Assembly (NCBI GenBank): GCA_030643665.1
Contig: DAOWKS010000062.1
Coordinates: 1-12,445, forward strand
Direction: 5' to 3'
DNA from: a bacterium
GTDB taxonomy: Bacteria; Patescibacteriota; Minisyncoccia; Minisyncoccales; JAGMAB01
DNA length: 12,445 nt
The notes under the pieces were generated by a model. That model searched no databases, was not told the DNA's origin, and saw only the letters and a list, made by a program, of their open reading frames with translations. Positions 7,599 through 12,445 of the stretch are shown piece after piece; the stretch's first letter is position 1, and the number at the start of each line of letters is the position of its first letter. A program made the translations under genes and the position numbers.

Positions 7599-9062
7599 AT
7601 GTATCTTTTTATCACCTATGCCAGAGAAGGTATGCGAGGAGTCCAGGTGAGAGGGTTAAGAATAGCTAAATATTTTTCTAAAAAAGAAGTGATATTCATT
7701 AATGGTGGAAATAGTGATTGGATCAGAAAAGAAGGCTATAAATATAGAAATTATGACTATTATGACTTTAATAAATTCTACTTCCCTTCTCAGATAAAAT
7801 TACCTCGTGATATTGAGTGTATTGTATTTTGTGATTTACCAACCAATAGAGCATTTCCTCTCTCAATTTTAATGTTTGCTAAAGAAAAGAAAATCCCTTG
7901 CGTTGTTTTAGACAACATATACCGCCGTAATCAAGTTAAAGATACTGTTTATAAAAATATTAAATTCTACTCAGATAAACTTATTTTAAACGGCTTGAAT
8001 TTCTTGAGCGAAAACAATGATAAAGACGCTGTAGTGGTTCCGCCACTTATTGATGACACCCTTATAACTGGTAAAAAAAAGGAAGAGATTAGAAATGAGG
8101 TGCTCAAAAAACTTAAAATCAGAAAAAAACCAAGTAAAATTGTATTTGGCATTGGATACAACCTATCCATCTATAAAGCAATTATTGAAATTTCCAATTA
8201 TTTTCGGGAAAAAAATACTGAAATACTTTTCATTATTATATCTCAAACAAAGAAGGTTAAAAAGAAACCTAACTTTATTGAAATTCCTTCAGTATCAGGA
8301 GATAAAATGAGTTTTTTTATAAAAGCGTCGGATTTGGTAATTTGTAAAGCAGGTTACTTACAGGTTATTGAAACTTTAGCAATGGGAATTCCGTTAGTAG
8401 CCATATATAAGACAAAGAAAGAAACATCTGGTTTTAATAAGAAATGGCTAGACAAAAAAATTTTAAATTCAATTATTACCTTCGATATTATATCCAAAAG
8501 TGCCCCCTACAATCTGTATAAAAAAATAAGAAAGCTATTTGATTCTCCTGTAATTTATCAAAGGATGGTTAAAAAAATAAAGTCATTACACAACAATAAA
8601 TTAAATGGCGCAGAAATCACGTCAAATTTAATTAAAAAAACAAAATTCCTTCCAAAAAAATTTCCAAAAATTATCATCATAAGCTTAGACAAAAAAGAAG
8701 AAATGGAAGAAACAAAAAAAATTTTAAGAGAATACCCATTTGCTCTGCCGATATATTTTTCAATGCCATTTTTTACCAAAGTTTTTAACCGAAAATTATC
8801 TGATTATAATCCCACGACAAAAAATGAAATTCTTCGTTATAATCCGTCTTTAATTTATAGTCTCGGACTTGATAGTTTGCATAGTCTTGCAAAAATACTT
8901 CCATGGTATAATCTCTGGCTCAAAAATATAGAAAGTTTTGTTAAAAACTCAGATAAATGTATTATCATCGGAAAAGAAACTTATAATTGTTTAGAAAAAA
9001 TAATAGTAAAGTATAAAAAGAAAATTATAGTTATTGACGTTCGTGGCAAAAAAAGAACCTGA
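7599..9062 (+). CDS. GT-B-like (MurG/GT28-resembling) protein with extra C-terminal domain, function unknown
   Basis: A 487-residue protein that is not GT4. The N-terminus (GMRGVQVRGLRIAKYF, from about 11) resembles the helix-loop opening of GT28/UDP-glycosyltransferase folds. Around 183 the sequence VFGIGY starts a second Rossmann-like half, and DLVICKAGYLQVIETLAMGIPLVAI (245-269, split here only as a positional reference to D245, G251 and E257) matches the donor-site pattern of MurG-type C-terminal domains. A third segment from about 355 to the end alternates beta strands and helices and matches nothing I recognise. There is no signal peptide or membrane helix. It starts 3 nt after the upstream GT4 gene, so it probably acts in the same step or complex. 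Its TGA stop is supplied by repeat C. Glycosyltransferase activity is plausible but not certain. Confidence 0.7.
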   Translation: MYLFITYAREGMRGVQVRGLRIAKYFSKKEVIFINGGNSDWIRKEGYKYRNYDYYDFNKFYFPSQIKLPRDIECIVFCDLPTNRAFPLSILMFAKEKKIPCVVLDNIYRRNQVKDTVYKNIKFYSDKLILNGLNFLSENNDKDAVVVPPLIDDTLITGKKKEEIRNEVLKKLKIRKKPSKIVFGIGYNLSIYKAIIEISNYFREKNTEILFIIISQTKKVKKKPNFIEIPSVSGDKMSFFIKASDLVICKAGYLQVIETLAMGIPLVAIYKTKKETSGFNKKWLDKKILNSIITFDIISKSAPYNLYKKIRKLFDSPVIYQRMVKKIKSLHNNKLNGAEITSNLIKKTKFLPKKFPKIIIISLDKKEEMEETKKILREYPFALPIYFSMPFFTKVFNRKLSDYNPTTKNEILRYNPSLIYSLGLDSLHSLAKILPWYNLWLKNIESFVKNSDKCIIIGKETYNCLEKIIVKYKKKIIVIDVRGKKRT

Positions 9063-9104
9063 CTTCGTCAGAACCTTGTTTTTTCGTCAACGCTCAAGAA
9101 TAAA
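9053..9104 (+). repeat. Palindromic intergenic repeat, copy C
   Basis: Contains the perfect hairpin CTGAC-TTC-GTCAG followed by CTTGTTTTTTCG and a CTTG/CAAG stem with inner CGT/ACG. It supplies the TGA stop of the upstream gene, and its last base touches the ATG of the next glycosyltransferase, so it is the whole intergenic region. Confidence 0.82.
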
Positions 9105-10226
9105 ATGAAAAAAAATAAATTAAAAATTGCTATGATGGTTGCTGCAAGCCATAAATATCCCCTCCCAAAGGGAGCAATTTATACCCCAATATTAATTGCT
9201 AAAATTATTGCTGAAAGTTTAACTAAAAAAGGGCATCAAGTCACTTTTTTTGCCCCAGAAGGCTCAAGATTAAAAGTTAGTAAAATTATCACAGGAGGAT
9301 TAAAACCTCTTCAGGATAAATCTGACCATCCTATTCTTTCTGATTCTAATATTCGAAACAAGGATCAAGAAAAAATTTCTACTTTGTTTGACCAATATTT
9401 ATTATCTTTACTTTATGAGGAAGCGATGAAGGGAAAATTTGATATTCTTCACATCCACCCCATAGACCGGGCCTTACCCCTTGCTCGCATTACCAAAACT
9501 CCTACTTGCTATACATTACATGATCCAATCTTTCTTTGGCGAAAAGATATTTTTCAAATATATAAAAGTCCCCAACAATACTATGTTTCAATTTCCAATG
9601 CTCAAAGAAAACCAGCCCCCGATTTAAATTGGGCCGGAACAATCTATAATGGAATAGAGTTAGAAAAGTTTCCTTTTGTTGGAACACCTAAGAATCATCT
9701 TTTATTTCTGGGAAGAATACTTGTCAGAAAAGGGCCGGGCATTGCCGTTCAGGTGGCAATTCGAGACAGGAAAAAATTGATTATTGTCGGAAGTCCAAGT
9801 ACCGGAAAATATTGGGATGCTCAAATTAAGCCTTATTTAAACAGAAACATCAGATATGTTGGGAATATCTCTTACGAAAAAACTCACAGATATTATGGCC
9901 AAGCCAAAGCTCTCCTCTGCCCCATTCAATGGGAAGAGCCGTTTGGTTTGGTAATGATTGAAGCTATGGCTTGCGGAACGCCGGTGATTGCTTTTGGACG
10001 CGGTTCGGTTCCTGAAATAATTAAAGATGGGATAACCGGCTTTATTTGCAAGCCGAATAATTTGAATTCAATGGTAAAAGCAGTAAAAAAGATTTATCAA
10101 ATGCCGGAAACCGAGTATAAAAAAATGCGGTATAATTGCCGCAAACATGTTGAAGAAAACTTTACCATTGAAAAAATGGTTGATGATTATGAAAAAGTTT
10201 ACTATAAAATTTTAAAAAAAAACTAA
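9105..10226 (+). CDS. GT4-family glycosyltransferase (AviGT4-like), paralogue 3
   Basis: A 373-residue GT-B glycosyltransferase. The N-terminal domain has a YPLPKGAIYTP loop in place of the usual GG motif, then DILHIHPIDRA and YTLHDP. The donor domain begins at HLLFLGRI and carries EX7E residues E278 and E286 in WEEPFGLVMIEAMACGTPVIAF, followed by GRGSVPEII and TGFIC. The tail CRKHVEENFTIEKMVDDYEKVYYKILKK is almost identical to that of the 6507 gene. Its ATG directly abuts repeat C, with no Shine-Dalgarno site. It ends 32 nt from the convergent mscS-like gene. The substrate is unknown; by context it is the last gene of an envelope-glycan cluster. Confidence 0.92.
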   Translation: MKKNKLKIAMMVAASHKYPLPKGAIYTPILIAKIIAESLTKKGHQVTFFAPEGSRLKVSKIITGGLKPLQDKSDHPILSDSNIRNKDQEKISTLFDQYLLSLLYEEAMKGKFDILHIHPIDRALPLARITKTPTCYTLHDPIFLWRKDIFQIYKSPQQYYVSISNAQRKPAPDLNWAGTIYNGIELEKFPFVGTPKNHLLFLGRILVRKGPGIAVQVAIRDRKKLIIVGSPSTGKYWDAQIKPYLNRNIRYVGNISYEKTHRYYGQAKALLCPIQWEEPFGLVMIEAMACGTPVIAFGRGSVPEIIKDGITGFICKPNNLNSMVKAVKKIYQMPETEYKKMRYNCRKHVEENFTIEKMVDDYEKVYYKILKKN

Positions 10227-10227
10227 T

Positions 10228-10286
10228 CAAGGTTCTTTATTACGAAGTAAACAAGGTTCTACCGAGCAGAGCGAGGCAGGTTCTTT
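10228..10286 (-). repeat. Palindromic intergenic repeat, copy D (inverted, extended)
   Basis: On the minus strand AAGAACCTG is followed by a CTCGCTCTGCTCGG block, AGAACCTTGTTTACTTCG and a further AGAACCTTG. It therefore shares the start and the CTTGTTT part with A-C but has a different middle and a third AACCTTG unit. It supplies the last residues and the TAG stop of the mscS-like gene, and fills the convergent gap. Confidence 0.65.
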
Positions 10287-10798
10287 GACACTGTTTTTAC
10301 TTGATTATTGGGAATGAAATGAAAAAGGCCTTTTTCATCTTTAATAATTGTTTTTCTCAAGGTAATTTCTTTTACTTCACCTTCAATTCCGGCAATTTTC
10401 ACCCTGTCTCCGATATTATATTGGTTTTCAAAGATTATAAAAAGGCCGGAGATAAAAGAGGAAATTATGTCTTTGGAAGCCATGCCTACCGCTAATCCTA
10501 TCAAACCCGCCCCGGCTAAAATTGGGGCGATGTTTATTCCAAATTCAGGCAGAATCATCAAGAAAAACATAACATAAATTATAAATTTTAAAGTTGTTCC
10601 CAAAATATCGGTTAAAGTTTCTACTCTTTTTCTTTGAATTTCTTTAATTTTGTCTCCAATTCTTTTTTTAATTATTCTTTCAATAAAAACTTTCAAAAAT
10701 CTGTTGGAAAAATAGGCAGCTATTAAAATACAAATAATTTTAATGCCGTGAGACAAAAACCAGAAAACTAAATTTTGATAAAAACTTTGAAAATCCAT
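10259..10798 (-). CDS. Small mechanosensitive channel, MscS family
   Basis: A membrane channel of the inner membrane that opens under tension to release osmolytes after hypo-osmotic shock. The 179 residues are much shorter than E. coli MscS. TM1 is about residues 12-31, TM2 about 66-84, and the pore helix TM3 about 91-123 with the Gly/Ala-rich pattern LAGAGLIGLAVGMASKD. After it come the GDRV (130-133) and EGEV segments of the beta domain and IPNN at 162-165, then the protein ends; the C-terminal alpha/beta cage domain is missing. The last seven or eight residues and the stop are encoded by intergenic repeat D, so the gene may have been shortened by that element. Short MscS forms also occur naturally. 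It lies downstream of the DUF5652-like gene. Confidence 0.88.
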   Translation of the reverse strand: MDFQSFYQNLVFWFLSHGIKIICILIAAYFSNRFLKVFIERIIKKRIGDKIKEIQRKRVETLTDILGTTLKFIIYVMFFLMILPEFGINIAPILAGAGLIGLAVGMASKDIISSFISGLFIIFENQYNIGDRVKIAGIEGEVKEITLRKTIIKDEKGLFHFIPNNQVKTVSKNLPRSAR

Positions 10799-10824
10799 AA
10801 ATTTACTTAACTTCTTGCTCTTTA

Positions 10825-10924
10825 GATTTTGGTTTGGAAAAGTAAAAAATATTTTTTCGCTTTGCTCTAAAATATTTTTTGTTTTTCAGATTTTTGTGAT
10901 TTTTGTTTTGAAAAGTAAAAAATA
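10825..10924 (-). repeat. Imperfect 27-nt direct repeat, 73-nt period, at the 3' end of the DUF5652-like gene
   Basis: Positions 10825-10851 and 10898-10924 match at 25 of 27 bases. The right copy lies inside the small membrane-protein gene; the left copy is after its stop and, shifted by one frame, would encode IFYFSKPKSKEQEVK followed by a stop 6 nt before the mscS-like ATG. This reads as a tandem duplication of the gene's 3' end. Confidence 0.75.
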
Positions 10925-11109
10925 TATACTATCTCTAAAATCGCAAAAGTGTTTAAAATTAACAAAGCGATAAACCACTTTTTGTGGCTGTTTTTGGCTG
11001 CTTTCCATAACGCCACGCCTTTCCAAGGCAAAATCCAAAGTAAAAGTAAAATCACTGCCGGACTTTGAGAGATTAAGGAAGCGTTTAAATTAAATAATGA
11101 ATTAATCAT
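10867..11109 (-). CDS. Small two-helix membrane protein, DUF5652-like
   Basis: An 80-residue protein. A hydrophobic segment (about 16-30) leads into LPWKGVALWKAAKN, then a second helix WFIALLILNTFAILEIVYIFYF (about 45-66) and a Lys/Gln/Ser-rich cytoplasmic tail. The PWKGxALWKAA and ILEIxYIFxF pattern is what I recall for DUF5652, a family of small CPR membrane proteins of unknown function; I rate this from memory, not a search. It is preceded by a good promoter and followed by the mscS-like gene, so both are probably one transcript. The tail after SKQKSQ appears altered by a local duplication, and the ancestral end was probably the out-of-frame copy downstream. Confidence 0.75.
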   Translation of the reverse strand: MINSLFNLNASLISQSPAVILLLLWILPWKGVALWKAAKNSHKKWFIALLILNTFAILEIVYIFYFSKQKSQKSEKQKIF

Positions 11110-11139
11110 AATTTTTGTAGTCAGTGTTTTCTTCGTTTA

Positions 11140-11168
11140 ATTTTACCTCGCCTGATTTATAATTGCAA
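11140..11168 (-). promoter_or_regulatory. Promoter for the DUF5652-like/mscS-like pair
   Basis: On the minus strand TTGCAA (11163-11168) and TAAAAT (11140-11145) are separated by 17 nt. The predicted start gives a leader of about 25 nt before the ATG at 11109, with no clear Shine-Dalgarno site. A separate TATAAT at 11181-11186 lacks a good -35. Confidence 0.55.
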
Positions 11169-11265
11169 TAATAACTTAAAATTATAGGTTGAAGTTATCC
11201 GATGAAGTTCTCTGTTTTTAATTTCCATAGATTTACGGAAGCGAAAAATACGATTTCAAGTTTTT

Positions 11266-11306
11266 CAGCTCGCTTTGCGAGCTGCCAAAATCTTAGCAGA
11301 TTTTGG
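11266..11306 (-). repeat. Two tandem perfect hairpins at the 3' end of the 7-TM gene
   Basis: CAGCTCGC-TTT-GCGAGCTG (11266-11284, 8-bp stem) directly abuts CCAAAATC-TTAGCA-GATTTTGG (11285-11306, 8-bp stem). The second one overlaps and supplies the stop codon of the membrane-protein gene. On the minus strand the tandem is followed by AAAAA, not a U-tract, so it is not a classical terminator; it may protect the 3' end or be a dispersed palindromic element. Confidence 0.7.
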
Positions 11307-11904
11307 CTTTGGCGGCAAATTCTTTCTTAAAAATTTTGCGGCGATATACGACAAAGACTAAAAGTGCATTTACGACTACCAAATAGATCCCAAAAATATA
11401 CTCTGAAGGAATGCCTCTTTGTATCGCGGCGAAACCCGTGCCAGCACTAAATAGACTCGCTGCGTATGCAATCGCTGTCTCGGTCTCTGGATATTTCCAT
11501 GCCTTAATCAACGTAGGAAATGTCGCAAATCCGTCGCTAATAATTGCAAAAATAATCGCTATCAATGGTTGTAAAGTAACCGCCCATAACACCAGTGCGA
11601 GCACAGAGAAAAAACCACAGATGTAATCAAATCTCCCTAACTTCCAATATGCATTAGGGTTAACGAAAGAAGCAAAAAATATTACTAGAGGAAAAAACCC
11701 TGCCATAAAAACTGGAAGTATCGCCCAACCAACACCATCCGTAAGTGCTGCGGCGACTCCTATTAGAGGCGCGATTCCCCATATAAGAAAAGTAACCCTA
11801 TTTGGTTTGGTCGTGCCTCTTAGTGTATCTCGTAGATACGCAAAGGAACCAAGTATATGGACTGTGGCTCCTACAAAAACTAAATATCCAAGATATTGCA
11901 GCAT
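11293..11904 (-). CDS. Seven-helix membrane protein, PQ-loop/SWEET-like
   Basis: A 203-residue integral membrane protein. Helices lie at about 4-24, 37-54, 60-80, 94-110, 113-133, 143-160 and 167-189. Two half-repeats are visible: one around LRDTLRGTTKPNRVTFLIW (24-42) and the other around TLIKAWKYPETETAIAY (131-147), each with a basic loop, a Pro and a following helix. This two-fold layout recalls PQ-loop/SWEET-type transporters, but the PQ pair itself is absent. Substrate and function are unknown. By eye its GC content and codon use are higher than in its neighbours. It starts 5 nt after the stop of the HTH remnant, suggesting they came together as a regulator-membrane protein pair. The C-terminal AKAKIC and stop come from a hairpin element. 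Confidence 0.72.
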   Translation of the reverse strand: MLQYLGYLVFVGATVHILGSFAYLRDTLRGTTKPNRVTFLIWGIAPLIGVAAALTDGVGWAILPVFMAGFFPLVIFFASFVNPNAYWKLGRFDYICGFFSVLALVLWAVTLQPLIAIIFAIISDGFATFPTLIKAWKYPETETAIAYAASLFSAGTGFAAIQRGIPSEYIFGIYLVVVNALLVFVVYRRKIFKKEFAAKAKIC

Positions 11905-11909
11905 AATAT

Positions 11910-12059
11910 TTATTTTATTAGCTCCTCAATAGAAACGCTTAATGTTTTAGCAATTTTTGCCATAGTTTGAACGCTTGGCTTTTTGACCGTACCGCTTTCA
12001 ATTTTTGTTAGTGTTGCGGGACGGCTGGCGAGCCCGCGTAGCGGACGAGCCAAATCCCG
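11910..12059 (-). pseudogene. Remnant of an XRE-type helix-turn-helix regulator
   Basis: In one frame the minus strand reads IRDLAR, a GC-rich palindromic linker, then SRPATLTKIESGTVKKPSVQTMAKIAKTLSVSIEELIK and TAA (split at S and G as reference points). The ATLTKIESG recognition helix and the PSVQTMAKIAKTLSVSIEELI end are typical of the XRE/Cro family. The first helix and start codon are missing: upstream the frame runs straight into tRNA-Ser. The linker between DLAR and SRPATL is about two or three residues longer than usual. The only late alternative starts are a TTG at 12051-12053 and an internal ATG, which would leave an incomplete DNA-binding domain. It ends 5 nt before the 7-TM gene. 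Confidence 0.72.
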
Positions 12060-12061
12060 AA

Positions 12062-12150
12062 TGGCGGAGAGGCAGGGATTCGAACCCTGGAGGCTCTAAA
12101 AGAGCCACGGCTTTCCAAGCCGTTCCATTAAACCACTTTGGTACCTCTCC
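12062..12150 (-). tRNA. tRNA-Ser (anticodon GGA), CCA encoded
   Basis: On the minus strand the acceptor GGAGAGG (12144-12150) pairs with CCTCTCC (12066-12072), followed by discriminator G (12065) and an encoded CCA (12062-12064). The anticodon stem ACGGC/GCCGT encloses the loop TTGGAAA, with anticodon GGA at 12114-12116 reading UCC/UCU. A long variable arm GGCTC-TTTTA-GAGCC confirms a class II serine tRNA, and the T arm CAGGG-TTCGAAT-CCCTG is intact. It follows htpX by 4 nt on the same strand. Confidence 0.95.
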
Positions 12151-12154
12151 TTAA

Positions 12155-12445
12155 TTATACTTTCATTCCGCGCAATGCCTTAATCCGTTCTTCCAAAAGC
12201 GGATGGGTCATAAATAATTTTGTAAACCAGTTCTTGGCTTGTTTTCCCTTGAAAGGCGAAGAAATAAATAAATGTGCGGTAGAATTATTTGCTATTTTCA
12301 TCGGGTTTGAATCATATGAAATTTTTTCTAAAGCCCGAACTAATCCTTCGGGATAGCGAGTTAACAAAGCGCCTGAAGCATCGGCTAAAAATTCTCTTTT
12401 TCGGGAAATAGCTAATCTAATTAAACCAGCCGCAATTGGCGCTAA
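12155..12445 (-). CDS. htpX: Membrane zinc metalloprotease HtpX (M48), C-terminal part
   Basis: The last 96 codons of an inner-membrane M48B protease involved in membrane-protein quality control; the N-terminus and HExxH motif are off window to the right. The visible part includes GLIRLAISRKREFLADASGALLT, where the Glu of REFLADA is the family's third zinc ligand. It continues with YPEGLVRALEKI, the HLFISSPF segment and the terminal THPLLEERIKALRGMKV, which are characteristic of HtpX. The reading frame is open to the window edge, so no start is assigned. The stop lies 4 nt before tRNA-Ser, so the two may be co-transcribed. Confidence 0.93.
   Translation of the reverse strand, partial: LAPIAAGLIRLAISRKREFLADASGALLTRYPEGLVRALEKISYDSNPMKIANNSTAHLFISSPFKGKQAKNWFTKLFMTHPLLEERIKALRGMKV

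Noticed and set aside
9072..9110. Promoter inside repeats B/C (TTGTTT ... TAAAAT)
   Set aside because: Spacing is 19 nt and in copy C the -10 overlaps the ATG, so transcription would start within the gene.
5294..10286. CRISPR array or integron attC array made by the intergenic repeats
   Set aside because: Spacing is over 1 kb and variable with genes between; no cas or integrase gene is visible, and no attC core site is recognisable.
11266..11284. Intrinsic terminator at the GC hairpin
   Set aside because: On neither strand is the stem followed by a T-tract at the right place.
11110..11292. Small gene or RNA between the DUF5652-like and 7-TM genes
   Set aside because: Besides the promoter and hairpins I see no open frame with recognisable content and no conserved RNA structure.
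1..12445. Genetic code 25 (TGA = Gly)
   Set aside because: dnaG and the genes ending at 3843, 6448 and 9062 use TGA as stop at sensible places, one in an ATGA overlap.

Overview
The window looks like a chromosomal segment of an uncultivated Patescibacteria/CPR bacterium, most likely a Parcubacteria-type lineage. This is inferred from the low-GC, lysine-rich coding, the scarcity of Shine-Dalgarno sites, a small membrane protein that recalls the DUF5652 family, and a short MscS-like channel. TGA is used as a stop by rpoD's partner dnaG and by several other genes. This argues against the code-25 lineages (Gracilibacteria/Absconditabacteria), in which TGA encodes glycine.

Left part, minus strand (1-2552): dnaG (primase) and rpoD (housekeeping sigma factor) overlap by ATGA. 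They are the core of the macromolecular-synthesis operon; no rpsU lies upstream of dnaG. rpoD runs off the left edge. A compact divergent promoter region (about 2560-2660) drives dnaG leftward, apparently with an almost leaderless transcript, and a glycosyltransferase rightward.

Middle, plus strand (2668-10226): an envelope-glycan block. It holds one GT4 glycosyltransferase closed by a terminator, two consecutive DUF218 (YdcF/SanA/ElyC-like) genes separated by a terminator, then three paralogous GT4 glycosyltransferases and one unusual two-part GT-B-like protein. The last three transcription modules are punctuated by a family of short palindromic repeats of about 50 bp. A fourth, inverted copy sits at the convergent end with the minus-strand mscS-like gene. 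In three of four copies the repeat itself supplies the stop codon of the upstream gene. No sugar-nucleotide synthesis or polymer export genes are visible.

Right part, minus strand (10259-12445): in transcription order, htpX (C-terminal part only), tRNA-Ser(GGA) with encoded CCA, a broken XRE-type HTH remnant abutting the tRNA 3' end, a 7-TM PQ-loop/SWEET-like membrane protein with visibly higher GC, a DUF5652-like small membrane protein whose 3' end has been partly duplicated out of frame, and a short MscS-like mechanosensitive channel. The tRNA/HTH junction looks like an old integration boundary.

The most noteworthy signals are the repeat family between glycosyltransferase modules, the tRNA-Ser/HTH junction, the 73-nt-period duplication at the end of the DUF5652-like gene, and the GT-B-like protein with an unexplained C-terminal domain. 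No CRISPR array, transposase or integrase is visible.
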